The notes under the pieces are model-generated. The model saw nothing but the letters and a program-made list of their open reading frames with translations. It did no database searches and was not told where the DNA came from. Below, one piece after another: positions 9,034-18,545 of a stretch of 64,000 nt of DNA. The position numbers were made by a program, and so were the translations under genes. The stretch is from contig NZ_JAMTCN010000003.1 of assembly GCF_024171865.1 (NCBI RefSeq), positions 1 to 64,000 of the forward strand, given 5' to 3'. Position 1 is the first letter of the stretch. Each line of letters begins with the position of its first letter. Source of the DNA: Prauserella aidingensis. GTDB lineage: Bacteria > Actinomycetota > Actinomycetes > Mycobacteriales > Pseudonocardiaceae.

Positions 9034-10149
9034 GTGGACGACGCGCTCGCGCGCCGGCTGGAGCGGATCCTCCTCGACGGCAAACGCAAATACACGCGAT
9101 TGCAGGTCGCGGAGAAGGCCGGTGTCCCACCCGAGCGGACGAAGCGGCTGTGGCGCGCGCTCGGCCTGGCGACCGCCGCCGACGACGAGGTCGTGTTCAC
9201 CGACGCCGACGTCGAGGCGGTGCGCATCGTCGACCGGCTCGTGACGGCCGGGCTGCTCGACGAGGACCTCGAGACGTCCGTGGCCCGCGCCGTGGGACTG
9301 CACCTGTCCCGGTTGGCCGAATGGCAGGCGGACCTGCTGTGGTCGCTGGTCGCCGACAACCCGAAGCTGGCGGGCGACGAGCGCCGCATCGGCAAGCTCG
9401 TCGAGAGCGTGCTGCCGGAGCTCGAACAGGTGCAGAACTTCGTGTGGCGCCGTCATCTGGCGGCGTACTCGGCCCGGCTGCTCACCGCGGCCGACGAGGA
9501 ACCGGAGTCGCGCACCGAGGTGGTCGGATTCGCCGACATGGTCGGCTACACGCGCATGACCCGCCGGGTCGACGAGGACGCACTGAGCGCCGTGCTGGAA
9601 CGGTTCGAAGCGCTCGCCTCGGACATCATCGCCGAACGCCACGGGCGGATCGTGAAGATGATCGGCGACGAGGTGCTGTTCGTCTGCGACGAGCCTGCCG
9701 CCGCCGCGGAGATCGCGCTGACCCTGGCCGAACGGGCGGGCGACGACGAGAAGTTGCCGCACGTGCGCGTCGGCATGGCCGCGGGCCGGGTGCTGGGCCG
9801 GTTCGGCGACGTGTACGGCTCGGTGGTGAACCTGGCGAGCAGGCTGACGTCGCTGGCCCGGCCCGGCACGGTCCTCGTGGATCGCGAGCTCGGCCGCGAC
9901 CTGGCCGAGCTCGACGACTACGACGTGCGGTCCCGCCGCGCGACCTCGGTCCGCGGCTACAGCAGGCTCCGGCCCGGCGTGCTGCGGCGTGCGGGCACGT
10001 CCCGGCGCATCCCGAGCGGCCAGCAACTCGCGGCCGAACTGCTCGGCCTCAGCAGACCGGAGCACGACACCCGGGGAGGCGACGCTCCGGAAGGCGGCGC
10101 GTCGGAGGGCAGTGCCTCGGGCCGCGACACGGCCGAACGCGACGACTGA
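9034..10149 (+). CDS. Class III adenylate cyclase, Rv1264-like
   Basis: 371-residue cytoplasmic cyclase that makes cAMP from ATP. Residues 1-150 form an all-helical N-terminal region like the autoinhibitory, pH-sensing domain of mycobacterial Rv1264. The catalytic domain covers about 155-330. Visible catalytic elements are VVGFADMVGYTRM (metal-binding Asp), GRIVKMIGDEVLF (substrate Lys and second metal Asp) and YGSVVNLASRL (transition-state Asn and Arg). The active site is therefore complete. The last 40 residues are Ser/Gly/Glu-rich. The start is GTG, 7 nt after the Usp stop, which suggests a stress-linked two-gene unit. Confidence 0.88.
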   Translation: MDDALARRLERILLDGKRKYTRLQVAEKAGVPPERTKRLWRALGLATAADDEVVFTDADVEAVRIVDRLVTAGLLDEDLETSVARAVGLHLSRLAEWQADLLWSLVADNPKLAGDERRIGKLVESVLPELEQVQNFVWRRHLAAYSARLLTAADEEPESRTEVVGFADMVGYTRMTRRVDEDALSAVLERFEALASDIIAERHGRIVKMIGDEVLFVCDEPAAAAEIALTLAERAGDDEKLPHVRVGMAAGRVLGRFGDVYGSVVNLASRLTSLARPGTVLVDRELGRDLAELDDYDVRSRRATSVRGYSRLRPGVLRRAGTSRRIPSGQQLAAELLGLSRPEHDTRGGDAPEGGASEGSASGRDTAERDD

Positions 10150-10223
10150 GGCTCCGCCGACACCGGGGCTGCTGACCGGGGGCGGAGGTGGACCCACCGG
10201 CGCAGCAAGCCTGCCGAGCCTCG

Positions 10224-12200
10224 TTACTTCTTCTGGTGCCGCTCGCGGCGCACCGTGGCCTTGCGCCCCTTGATGCTCGTGCCTTTCAGGGCTGCGATCA
10301 CGTCGTCGGCGGCGCCGGAGGGCACGTCGACGAGCGAGAACCGATCGGCGATGTCGATGGCGCCGATGTCCCGGCCCCGTAGCCGCGACTCGCCCGCGAT
10401 CGCACCGACGAGGTCCTGCGGCCGGACCCCGGACGTGCGGCCGACACCCACGAACAGGCGCGTCATGCCGGGTCCGACGGCGCGGCCGGCCTTCTGCTTG
10501 CCACCGCCGGGCCCGCCCTGGGCGCCGTCGCGCTTGCCGCCGCGCTTGCCGTCCGCAGGCGGCCACGCCTTCACCTCGGGGATCTCCTCCTCCTCGGTGA
10601 TCGTGCCGCCCGCCTCGTGCGCCAGTTTGACCGCCGCGAGCGCGATCTCGACGACGTCGTACTCGTCGGCCAGCGGCTCGACGACCGAGCGGAACCTGTC
10701 GAGGTCCGCGGTGTCCTGCAGCGCCTCGATCAGCGAGGATCGGGTCTGCTCGAGCCGCTGGGCGCGCAGGTCGGCGATCGTCGGCAGCTTCTTGACGGCG
10801 ATCTTGTGCCCGGTGACGCGTTCGATCGTCTTGAGCATGCGGTGCTCACGCGGCTCGGCGAGGGTGATGGCCGTGCCCTCGCGGCCCGCGCGGCCCACGC
10901 GGCCGATGCGGTGCGTGTACGACTCCGGTGCGCTCGGCACGTTGTAGTTGACGACGTGCGTCAGCTGATCGATGTCCAGTCCCCGCGCGGCGACATCGGT
11001 GGCGACCACCAGGTCGGCACTCGACCCGCGGAGACGTTCCACGACCCGGTCCCGCTGCAGCTGGTTCATCCCGCCGTGCAGCGGTTCCGCCCGGTAACCC
11101 CGGCCGTTGAGCGTCTCGGTGAGTGTGTCCACCTCGTCGCGAGTACGGCAGAACACGATCGCCGCGGCGGGCGACTCGACGTCCAGCACCCGGCCGAGCG
11201 CCGCGGGCTTGTGCCCGCGTGGGACGACGTAGGCGGTCTGCGTGATCGGCGACTCGGCACCGCCCGCGGTGCGTTCCCTGCCGACGCTGATGTGCGCCGG
11301 CTCGGTGAGGAACCGCTTGACGAGGCCGTTGATGCGCGGCGGCATCGTCGCGGAGAACAGCATCGTCTGCCGCTGCGTGGGCATCTCCGCGAAGATCGCA
11401 TCGATGTCCTCGGCGAAGCCCATGTCAAGCATCTCGTCGGCCTCGTCGAGCACCGCCATGCTCAGTTCGCCGAGCGACAGCGTGCCCCGCGACAGGTGGT
11501 CCAGCGCCCGGCCCGGCGTCGCGATCACCACGTCGACGCCGCGTTCGAGAGCCTTCAGCTGCCTGCCGATGGGCTGACCACCGTAGATGGGCAGCACCCG
11601 CGTGCCGAGTTCGCCGCCGTAGCGGTGCAACGCCTCCGAGACCTGCACGGCGAGTTCACGGGTCGGTGTGAGCACGAGCGCCTTCGGCCCGGGGCCCTTT
11701 CCGTGGCCGGTGATGCGCTGCAGGATCGGCAACGCGAACGCCGCCGTCTTGCCCGTACCCGTGGCGGCCTGCCCGACGAGGTCGCGGCCTGCCAGTACCG
11801 GCGGGATCGCCTCCCGCTGAATGGGGGTCGGTTCCTCGTACCCGAGCGCCGACAACGTGCTGAGCAGCTCCGGACGCAGGTCCAGGTCGGCGAACGTCAC
11901 GCCCGCCTCGCCGCCGGTCTCGCCGGTCTCGCCGACCTCGCCGATCGCGTCGTCGCTCTCGGCCGGCGTGTCGAGGGTGTCGGTCTCGGCAGGTGTGTCG
12001 GTGTCGTCCGGCTCGGCGGGGTCGTCCCGCTCGGCGGGGGTGTCGACGTCGGTGGTGGAGTCGTCGGTGGCGGTGTCGATGACGTCGGTGTCGGTGTCGT
12101 CGGTGGCGGCGGTGGGGCCGCCCGCGATGTCGTCGTGGTCCGGGACCGCCGCGGCGCCGGTGGCGCTATCGATGCTGTCGCCGGAAGCGCTGTCGTTCAC
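10224..12200 (-). CDS. deaD: DEAD-box ATP-dependent RNA helicase
   Basis: 658-residue helicase. An acidic, low-complexity N-terminal extension of about 110 residues (Asp/Thr/Glu runs) precedes the core. Helicase motifs are all visible: Q motif with PTPIQREAIPP, motif I AATGTGKT, Ia PTRELAV, II DEAD, III SAT, V ARGLDI and VI HRIGRVGRAGREG. The C-terminal DbpA-type RNA-binding domain (VGVGRTSGVRPQDLVGAI) and a basic tail RRERHQKK mark it as the DeaD/CsdA type used in ribosome assembly and cold adaptation. GTG at 12200 is preferred because AGGAAGG precedes it; an ATG 54 nt upstream is the alternative. Confidence 0.92.
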   Translation of the reverse strand: MNDSASGDSIDSATGAAAVPDHDDIAGGPTAATDDTDTDVIDTATDDSTTDVDTPAERDDPAEPDDTDTPAETDTLDTPAESDDAIGEVGETGETGGEAGVTFADLDLRPELLSTLSALGYEEPTPIQREAIPPVLAGRDLVGQAATGTGKTAAFALPILQRITGHGKGPGPKALVLTPTRELAVQVSEALHRYGGELGTRVLPIYGGQPIGRQLKALERGVDVVIATPGRALDHLSRGTLSLGELSMAVLDEADEMLDMGFAEDIDAIFAEMPTQRQTMLFSATMPPRINGLVKRFLTEPAHISVGRERTAGGAESPITQTAYVVPRGHKPAALGRVLDVESPAAAIVFCRTRDEVDTLTETLNGRGYRAEPLHGGMNQLQRDRVVERLRGSSADLVVATDVAARGLDIDQLTHVVNYNVPSAPESYTHRIGRVGRAGREGTAITLAEPREHRMLKTIERVTGHKIAVKKLPTIADLRAQRLEQTRSSLIEALQDTADLDRFRSVVEPLADEYDVVEIALAAVKLAHEAGGTITEEEEIPEVKAWPPADGKRGGKRDGAQGGPGGGKQKAGRAVGPGMTRLFVGVGRTSGVRPQDLVGAIAGESRLRGRDIGAIDIADRFSLVDVPSGAADDVIAALKGTSIKGRKATVRRERHQKK

Positions 12201-12305
12201 TGTGGTGGACCTTCCTGATCCGGGGAGTGTGCGGCGACGCCACAGCCGTGACATCCCCGACAGAGGTGACCACCGGCCGCACGTACTGCGGCGGTGGGAG
12301 TGCGT

Positions 12306-13547
12306 TCACCGCGACGCCGGCAGAACGGCGTACTGGCGGACGTACAGGTCGGTGTAGGTGACCGGACCACGAGGGCCGGGCACGCGGTCCAGGTTGATGC
12401 CGGTCTCCGGCACGCCGAGCAGCTTGAAGCCGTCCAGCAGCCGGGTCGGGGCGTTCCAGAACACGCCGGTGCCCTGATAAGCGTCGAAGAAGGCCTCGGC
12501 CGTGGCGGCGTCCTCGGTCGCGATCCCCGCGGCGAGGCCGGAGGTCTGCTCGTTGGCGATCATCACGGCCTCGGTGAGCCCGTCGACCGGTGCGACGGTC
12601 ACCGTGGCCTCGCGGTCCGAGTCCAGTGCCCACTCGTAGCCGATCGCGTGGTCGTGCGGCGGCAGCGACGGGGTCACCTCGCGGCCGGCGAGGGCCTCGG
12701 AGACGACCGGCCACAGCCGCTCGTAGACGGCGGAGTGGATCAGCAGCAGGTTGAGGCGGTTGCAGACGCCGAGCCGGTCGAGGCTGCCGCCGACGAGATC
12801 GGCGACCGTGTCGGCGTCGGCCGCCTCGTCCACGTACAGCACGCCGCCGCCGTCGGCGTGCGCGAGCGTGCGCACGCCGTGCGTCGCACCCTCGGTCGCG
12901 AGCGCCCGGGTGGTCTCGCCGCTCCCCCGCAGGATGACCAACGGCACCAGGTCCGGCAGTCGGACGAGCGCCGCCGCCGCGTCGCGCTCGGTGCGCGGCA
13001 CGAGCTGGACGACGCCGGCGTCGATACCGGCGGCGGTGAGTGCGGGGGCGACGACGACCTCGATCAGCCGCTGCGCCGAGCCGAGCGCGGCCGAGCCGGT
13101 GCGCAGCACACCCGCGTTGCGCGATTTCACGAGCTGCGACGCCACGTCGACCGTGACGTTCGGCCGCGCCTCGTAGTTCGCGCCGATGACGCCGACGGGC
13201 CTGCGCCGTTCGACGAGCTTCAGCCCGCCGTCGAGCGCGGACACGTCGACCGAGCGCTCCTGGTGCGGCGCGCCGGCGAGCAGCCGGAGCTGGTCGGCCA
13301 TCCCGGTCAGGCGGTCCTCGGTGATGGTGAGCCGGTCGAGCAGACCTGCGCTCATCCCCTCGGCACGGGACCGGGTCACGTCCGCCTCGTTGGCGGCGAG
13401 GATGTCGGCCCGGTGTTCGACCAGCCTGTCGGCCATCGCGGTCAGAGCGGCGTCGATCGCCTCGTCCGACGCGGTCGCCAGCGACGGCGCCGCGTGCTTG
13501 GCCACACGCGCGCACTCCTCGACAGCCTTGGCGACCTCGTCCGTCAC
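12306..13547 (-). CDS. proA: Glutamate-5-semialdehyde dehydrogenase-like protein (divergent ProA)
   Basis: 413-residue aldehyde-dehydrogenase-fold protein. ProA reduces gamma-glutamyl phosphate to glutamate semialdehyde in proline synthesis. The N-terminal half is ProA-like, with VGVIGANYEARPNVTVDVA and a catalytic Cys in DRLGVCNRLN. Other signatures depart from typical ProA: the substrate loop reads LRTGSAALGSAQ where Arg-Gly-Gly-Ser is usual, and the C-terminus ends in YTDLYVRQYAVL where Gly-Leu-Thr-x-x-Lys-Tyr is usual. No proB adjoins it. It could be a functional but diverged ProA or a paralogue for another phosphate or aldehyde. Confidence 0.7.
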   Translation of the reverse strand: MTDEVAKAVEECARVAKHAAPSLATASDEAIDAALTAMADRLVEHRADILAANEADVTRSRAEGMSAGLLDRLTITEDRLTGMADQLRLLAGAPHQERSVDVSALDGGLKLVERRRPVGVIGANYEARPNVTVDVASQLVKSRNAGVLRTGSAALGSAQRLIEVVVAPALTAAGIDAGVVQLVPRTERDAAAALVRLPDLVPLVILRGSGETTRALATEGATHGVRTLAHADGGGVLYVDEAADADTVADLVGGSLDRLGVCNRLNLLLIHSAVYERLWPVVSEALAGREVTPSLPPHDHAIGYEWALDSDREATVTVAPVDGLTEAVMIANEQTSGLAAGIATEDAATAEAFFDAYQGTGVFWNAPTRLLDGFKLLGVPETGINLDRVPGPRGPVTYTDLYVRQYAVLPASR

Positions 13548-13688
13548 AGCCAGAGCCCTTCCCCGCTCACGCGGGCGCCGAGCCCGCAGTCGTCCGCACC
13601 GTCATCGTCACGGTGTCGACTCCTCAGTGTGCCCCACGGCCGGTGCGCGCCCACGGCCGGTCCCCGGGTCGGTCGCCTGCTCAGGGGG

Positions 13689-14414
13689 CTACAGGGGCCC
13701 GCCGACGGCCGGGTCGACGAGCAGCATCCCGCCCACGACGGCACATCCTCCGATCAGGACGCCCAGCACGAGCAGCCACAGCGCGGCCGGGAGGCCGGTC
13801 AACCGGGCGAGCTGGTCGATGTCCGAGTCGCGGGCGGCCCCGCGACGGCGTTTGCTCTGCAGTTCGAACAGGGGCCGCACCGCACCGAGGACCAGGAACC
13901 ACGTCACGACGTACACGAACACGGCCTGAACGCCCGGCGGGGCGAACCACGCCACGGCGCCGAGCACGGCGGCCGACGCCAGCACCGAGAAGACCCCGTA
14001 GGCGTTGCGCACCAGGACCAGCACGCCGAGCAGCAGCACCGCCGTCACGCCGAGCACCGCCGAGAGCTGCTCGGCCCACACCAGCCACGAGTACAGCAGG
14101 CCCAGCAGTGCCGGCGCCGGGTAGCCTGCGAGCGACGTCAGCACCATGCCCGGACCCTCGGGCCGTCCGCGCGACACGGTGACGCCCGAGGTGTCCGAGT
14201 GCAGCCGGATGCCCTGGAGTCGCCTGCCCACCACGAGCGCCGCGAGCGCGTGTCCCGCCTCGTGGACGATCGTCAGTACGTTGCGCGCGAGCCGCCACGG
14301 CGTTCCGGAGAGCACCACGATCAGCGTGGCGACACCGCTGATGAGGATGATGGTGCCCGCCGTGGTGGCGTCGAGGTCGAACGCGCGGGTGATGTCGTCG
14401 ATACGGTCCTGCAC
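13689..14414 (-). CDS. M50B-like membrane metalloprotease
   Basis: 241-residue membrane protein of the Peptidase_M50B-like family. The zinc-binding HEAGH sequence (HExxH type) lies near residue 52, inside the second hydrophobic segment, followed by VVGRRLQGIRLHSDTSG and AGYPAPALLG, which is the family pattern. Five or six hydrophobic segments are present, and the C-terminal third has a Lys/Arg-rich cytoplasmic loop (SKRRRGAARDSD). It may cleave within or near the membrane, but no substrate such as an anti-sigma factor is encoded next to it. It is followed by the AlkA-like gene on the same strand, 29 nt away in the upstream direction. Confidence 0.75.
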   Translation of the reverse strand: MQDRIDDITRAFDLDATTAGTIILISGVATLIVVLSGTPWRLARNVLTIVHEAGHALAALVVGRRLQGIRLHSDTSGVTVSRGRPEGPGMVLTSLAGYPAPALLGLLYSWLVWAEQLSAVLGVTAVLLLGVLVLVRNAYGVFSVLASAAVLGAVAWFAPPGVQAVFVYVVTWFLVLGAVRPLFELQSKRRRGAARDSDIDQLARLTGLPAALWLLVLGVLIGGCAVVGGMLLVDPAVGGPL

Positions 14415-14443
14415 CGCGCCAGCTCACCACAACCACTGTCGGC

Positions 14444-15493
14444 TCACCGTGACACCCCGGGGCGAACACCGTGCAGCACCGCGGCGGACCTGATCACGAA
14501 GCTCGCCCAACTCCGGTACGGCCGCCAGCGCTCGGCCACGTCGACGAACCGGCCGTCGTAAAGCTCCCGCATCGCCGCGGCCAGGACGCGGTCGTGCGCC
14601 GGGAACACGTCGGGATGCCCGGCGCCACGGGCCACGACGAGTTCCGCGGACAGTGGCCCGATTCCCGGCAGCTGGTCCACCAGGTCGACCGCTTCGCCGG
14701 GCTCCATCGACCGTAGTGCGGCCGCGTCGAGCAGGCCGGCCTCGGCCGCCTCGGCCACGACCGCCAGACGTTCGCGCTTACGGGCCGACAGTCGTGTCGT
14801 GGGCGACACGGCCCGCAACTCCGCGGGTGGTGCGAGCACCACCCGGCTACTGCCGCCCACCGGGACGACCCGGCCGTACCGCGTGACCAGCCGCGAGTAC
14901 AGGGCGACCGCCTGCTCGGTCCGCAGCCCCTGGCAGACCACGGCCCAGCACGCCGCTTCGTACGGCGACCCGAACAGGATCGGCCGGATTCCGGGGTTCG
15001 CCCGGCGGAGCCCGTCGAGAACCGGGTCGCGGCCCGCGGTGGCCGAGAACGACGCGCCGTCCCAGTCCAACGACAACACCCGGCGAGTCTGCGCCACCGC
15101 CCGCTCCGCCTCGGGCTGCGGCACCTCCGCCGCTGCCTGCGGTGGCGCGTCCCGCGCTCGCGGACCGATGTCCGCACCGGCCCGGCGAGGTGCCGCCCCG
15201 ACTCGGAACTCCAGCATCGCGGGTGATCGCCGCCGCACGTGAACCCCGACGGCGCGCCGGTCGCCGACACCGCGGCGGCCCCCGGCACCGCGTCGACCTC
15301 CGTCCGTCAGGAACGCCAACCGCAACTCGCCGCCGCGCCACAGGTCGCGACCCACCGCGGGCACCACCACGTGGGCGACACTCCCCGAGGCGCCGAGGTC
15401 GATCTCGTCACAGGTCGCCGGTTCGAGTCGCGTCGTCACGGCCTGCACCGGCGTCCCCTCCGCCGGTGCTCTTCCCGCGTCGCCGGTCGTCAT
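14444..15493 (-). CDS. DNA-3-methyladenine glycosylase (AlkA-like, HhH-GPD)
   Basis: 349-residue base-excision repair protein. The C-terminal half has the helix-hairpin-helix LPGIGPLSAELVVARG followed by GHPDVFPAHDRVL, where the Asp corresponds to the catalytic residue of AlkA-type enzymes that remove alkylated purines. The segment FGSPYEAACWAVVCQGLRTEQA is the usual helix before it. Residues 85-150 are Arg/Gly/Ala-rich and poorly conserved in appearance; either a divergent N-terminal domain or a local sequence problem could explain this. The ATG at 15493 is the first plausible start before the conserved opening. Confidence 0.8.
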   Translation of the reverse strand: MTTGDAGRAPAEGTPVQAVTTRLEPATCDEIDLGASGSVAHVVVPAVGRDLWRGGELRLAFLTDGGRRGAGGRRGVGDRRAVGVHVRRRSPAMLEFRVGAAPRRAGADIGPRARDAPPQAAAEVPQPEAERAVAQTRRVLSLDWDGASFSATAGRDPVLDGLRRANPGIRPILFGSPYEAACWAVVCQGLRTEQAVALYSRLVTRYGRVVPVGGSSRVVLAPPAELRAVSPTTRLSARKRERLAVVAEAAEAGLLDAAALRSMEPGEAVDLVDQLPGIGPLSAELVVARGAGHPDVFPAHDRVLAAAMRELYDGRFVDVAERWRPYRSWASFVIRSAAVLHGVRPGVSR

Positions 15494-15768
15494 ACGTCCC
15501 CCACTTCCCGCCCCGCCTGCGAGGCACCTCGCTCCTGTCGTGATTCGAACACTAGAGCGATGACTGGTCCGCACACCATCGACGATTCCGCGAAGTCGGG
15601 GTTTTCATGGGGAATGTGACACGAGTGTCGAATTCTCGTCGCCGCGCGCCGCCACGAAAGGTCCACTCGTGCCGCCGCCCGCCGCGCCACCCGCTCCACC
15701 CGCTCCGATGACACGGCGGGCGACCACTCGTGGCACACGGCGTCGGGGCGGCGCGTTAGTGTGACCGG

Positions 15769-16371
15769 GTGAACGACCGTCTAGTCTGGATCGACTGCGA
15801 AATGACCGGACTCGATCTCGCGACCGACGCGCTGATCGAGATCGCCGTACTCATCACCGACGCCGACCTCAACGTGCTCGACGACGGCCTCGACCTCGTC
15901 ATCCACGCCGACGACGAGGCGCTGGCGACCATGCCGGACGTCGTGGCCGAGATGCACGCGAAGTCGGGGCTGACCGACGAGGTGCGCCGCTCGACGATCA
16001 CCCTCGCCGATGCCGAGCAGCAGGTGCTCGACCACATCAAGCGGTATGTGCCCGACGCGCAGACCGCTCCGCTGGCGGGCAACTCGATCGGCACCGACCG
16101 CGGCTACATCGCCCGGGACATGCCGGCACTCGACGCCCACCTGCACTACCGCATGGTCGACGTCTCGTCCGTCAAGGAGCTGGTGCGCCGCTGGTATCCG
16201 CGGGTGTACTACGCCAAGCCGGAGAAGGGGCTGGCCCACCGCGCGCTGGCCGACATCAAGGAGTCGATCGCCGAACTGCGCTACTACCGCGCGACCGCGT
16301 TCGTGCCCCACCCCGGCCCGACCAGCGACGAAGCACGCGCCGCCGCCGAGAAGACCACCGCCACGTCATAA
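15769..16371 (+). CDS. orn: Oligoribonuclease
   Basis: 200-residue DEDDh 3'-5' exoribonuclease that degrades 2-5-nt RNA and pGpG to mononucleotides. The catalytic residues are visible: Asp9 and Glu11 in [10 protein letters not shown], an Asp in [10 protein letters not shown], and [10 protein letters not shown] with the His and last Asp. The length and the [14 protein letters not shown] segment are standard for Orn. The GTG at 15769 gives the canonical N-terminus. The orn - tRNA-His order is common in actinobacteria. Confidence 0.96.
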   Translation: MNDRLVWIDCEMTGLDLATDALIEIAVLITDADLNVLDDGLDLVIHADDEALATMPDVVAEMHAKSGLTDEVRRSTITLADAEQQVLDHIKRYVPDAQTAPLAGNSIGTDRGYIARDMPALDAHLHYRMVDVSSVKELVRRWYPRVYYAKPEKGLAHRALADIKESIAELRYYRATAFVPHPGPTSDEARAAAEKTTATS

Positions 16372-16467
16372 CCGCCCGACGCCCGACCCGCCCGTGGTGG
16401 ACCTCCCCGAAACCGGGCGGGAACGGTGCGCTACGATGTGTCAGCCGAGGCGCTCAGCGGCTCGCAT

Positions 16468-16544
16468 GGTGGATGTAGCTCAGCTGGTAGAGCACCTGGT
16501 TGTGGTCCAGGAGGTCGCGGGTTCGAGCCCCGTCATTCACCCCA
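16468..16544 (+). tRNA. tRNA-His (anticodon GTG)
   Basis: Full cloverleaf. The acceptor arm is GTGGATG (16469-16475) paired with CATTCAC (16534-16540). The extra 5' G at 16468 pairs with C73 (16541), the His identity element, and an encoded CCA follows. The anticodon loop TTGTGGT sits between CCTGG and CCAGG. A possible -10 element, TACGAT, lies at 16432-16437. Confidence 0.97.
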
Positions 16545-16567
16545 CACAACTGCAGTTGACGCGGTGA

Positions 16568-16600
16568 CAACCCCGGAGGTATCCCCTCCGGGGTTGTTTG
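16568..16600 (+). terminator. Rho-independent terminator after tRNA-His
   Basis: Hairpin CAACCCCGGAGG (16568-16579) with its complement CCTCCGGGGTTG (16585-16596), a short loop, and then a T-rich stretch. Confidence 0.9.
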
Positions 16601-16733
16601 TGTCCCATGACACCCGGCACAGAAGCGCCGGTCCTGAGCCGCCCGCGTGACGGCGGGAACGGGACACGGGAGATTCCCGGCGCCCGTTCCCGCCTTTGCA
16701 GGGAGACCGGCGCTCAGCGCGGCCGGCGCAGCG

Positions 16734-17939
16734 TCAGGCTTCCTCCGAGGTCCACTCGTCCCACGACATCTGCCACACGCTCCAGCCGTCGGTCCAGTCG
16801 AGCGGCTGCCCGCCGGAGTTGCGCACCCTGATCACGTCGCCCGGCTTCGAGTTCTTCATCAACCACGCGGCGTCGTCGGGGGCCAGGTTGATGCAGCCGT
16901 GACTGGTGTTGGTGTTGCCCTGATAGCCCACCGACCACGGCGCCGAGTGATAGAAGATGCCCGAGTACGACATGCGCGTGGCGTAGTCGACCGTCAACCG
17001 GTAGCCGTCGCTGCTGTCGGTCGGCACCCCGTAGGTGCTGGAGTCCATCGTGTAGCCGTGGTGCTCGCTCATCACCGTGTACGCACCGTTCGGCGTGGGC
17101 GAGGAGGGCTTGCCCATCGAGATCGGCATCCGCCTGACGCGCTCGTCGTCCACGAACACGGACATGTGGTGCGACTTCCCGTCCGCGATCGCCGTGACCT
17201 TCCGGCCGATCTCCAGGGAGACCTTCCGGTCCTGCGCTCCGTACAGCCCGCCACCGAGCGGCTTGCCGTAGACGGCCGCGTCCACCGTGATCTTCGTGCC
17301 GGGTTCCCAGTACTCCTTCGGCCGCCACAGGACCTCGGAGTCGCTGCGCCAGCGGAACGCGCCCTCGGTGTCGTTGTCGGTGCGCACGCGCAGCGCCTTC
17401 TCCGCCAGCTCGCGGTCGGGCACGTCGGTGCTGAACGTGAACATCAGCGGCATGCCGACGCCGACCTTCTGCCCGTCCTGCACGTTGAGCGACACCTCGG
17501 CCTGCCCCTGCGGAACGACCGTCGTGAACGTCGCCTTCTCCGTGACGGTCTCGCCGTCCCGCCCCTCGGCGGTCGCCTTCAACGTGTAGGTCTTGCCGTA
17601 CCCCAGCGCCTCGGACGCCCGCCACGCGGTGTCCTGCAACGTCGTCCCGCCCTCGACGACGGTGCCGTCCTCGCCCACGAGCGAGGCCTCGGTGATCGTG
17701 CCGTGCTGCACCGTCGCCGTGAACGCGCCGCCGGGTGCGACGTCGCTCTCACCCGGTTCCACCGACAGGTCCAGCTCGGCGGGTTGCGGCGGCCGCGTCG
17801 TGTCCGCGGAACCGCCCCCGCCTCCCGAGCCCTGCTCCTGCGTCGCCGAGGAGCACCCTGCGACGAGCGCGCCCCCGACGACCATGATCGTTGCCAGCCG
17901 AACCCACCTACCGGTGCCGGCCATCCCCCAACGCCCCAT
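16734..17939 (-). CDS. L,D-transpeptidase lipoprotein (LdtMt2-like)
   Basis: 401-residue exported lipoprotein that forms 3-3 cross-links in peptidoglycan. The signal peptide ends in the lipobox ALVAGC, followed by a Gly/Ser-rich linker. Residues about 60-260 make two Ig-like domains, as in mycobacterial Ldt2. The YkuD catalytic domain carries the His of IFYHSAPWS and the signature SHGCINLAPDDA with the nucleophilic Cys. The C-terminal WTDGWSVWQMSWDEW segment is also Ldt2-like. The ATG at 17939 has AAAGG upstream. It is followed by the convergent tRNA-His terminator. Confidence 0.93.
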   Translation of the reverse strand: MGRWGMAGTGRWVRLATIMVVGGALVAGCSSATQEQGSGGGGGSADTTRPPQPAELDLSVEPGESDVAPGGAFTATVQHGTITEASLVGEDGTVVEGGTTLQDTAWRASEALGYGKTYTLKATAEGRDGETVTEKATFTTVVPQGQAEVSLNVQDGQKVGVGMPLMFTFSTDVPDRELAEKALRVRTDNDTEGAFRWRSDSEVLWRPKEYWEPGTKITVDAAVYGKPLGGGLYGAQDRKVSLEIGRKVTAIADGKSHHMSVFVDDERVRRMPISMGKPSSPTPNGAYTVMSEHHGYTMDSSTYGVPTDSSDGYRLTVDYATRMSYSGIFYHSAPWSVGYQGNTNTSHGCINLAPDDAAWLMKNSKPGDVIRVRNSGGQPLDWTDGWSVWQMSWDEWTSEEA

Positions 17940-18221
17940 CGACAACCTTTCAGTTGACGTTGTCCGTCCTTGCGCGAATGCCGCCAGTCTGCCGGAGCAC
18001 TCCCCCGATCGGGGCGGCTTTAACACGAGTGAGACGCGCGAGCACCCCGATTCGTTGTCTCCGGCCCTCGGGCACTCCCACGCCGCGACGTGCGGCGACG
18101 CGAAACGGGAGGGGGGTCGTTCGGGCCCCTCACGCACCGTGCTAATCTTTTTCCCGTCGCAAGGGAGACCGAGGACGCCGGGCCGGGCAGGCCAGAGCGA
18201 CCGGGTTTTCATTCGAGTGAC

Positions 18222-18297
18222 GCGCCGTTAGCTCAATAGGCAGAGCAGCTGGCTCTTAACCAGCGGGTTCGGGGTTCGAGTCCCTGACGGCGCACCA
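18222..18297 (+). tRNA. tRNA-Lys (anticodon CTT)
   Basis: Acceptor GCGCCGT (18222-18228) pairs with ACGGCGC (18287-18293), followed by discriminator A and encoded CCA. The anticodon loop CTCTTAA lies between GCTGG and CCAGC. A possible -10 element, TAATCT, lies at 18143-18148, with no convincing -35. Confidence 0.97.
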
Positions 18298-18298
18298 C

Positions 18299-18330
18299 AG
18301 CCCCAGGCCATCGGTCTGGGGCTCTTCTCG
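18299..18330 (+). terminator. Terminator after tRNA-Lys
   Basis: AGCCCCAG (18299-18306) pairs with CTGGGGCT (18316-18323), followed by CTTCTCGTTT, a weak T-tract. Confidence 0.85.
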
Positions 18331-18461
18331 TTTCGGACCATGTGGTGATCATGGTGCCGTTCGTCCACCGTGGTTGCCACGGCTCCTCCACCGTCGTTGC
18401 CACGGTGTCGAGCGCGGCCGCCGCATGCCGTGACCCGCCGGCTCCGGCCGACCCACGCCGA

Positions 18462-18481
18462 CAAGTGGTACGGACCACTTG
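18462..18481. repeat. 20-bp interrupted palindrome
   Basis: CAAGTGGT and ACCACTTG arms of 8 bp around ACGG. The TGGT...ACCA core resembles GntR/FadR-type operators, but the position is downstream of the neighbouring genes, so an operator role is doubtful. Confidence 0.6.
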
Positions 18482-18495
18482 CTGTGCACGGACGG

Positions 18496-18538
18496 GCGCC
18501 CGCGATCGCCACGGTGTCGTCGTGGCGATCGCGGGCGC
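18496..18538. repeat. Perfect 18-bp inverted repeat, 7-nt loop
   Basis: Left arm 18496-18513 begins GCGCCCGCGATCGCCACG; the right arm 18521-18538 is its exact complement. No T-tract. It could terminate the DAACS transcript or be a repetitive extragenic palindrome. Confidence 0.85.
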
Positions 18539-18545
18539 GCACTCC

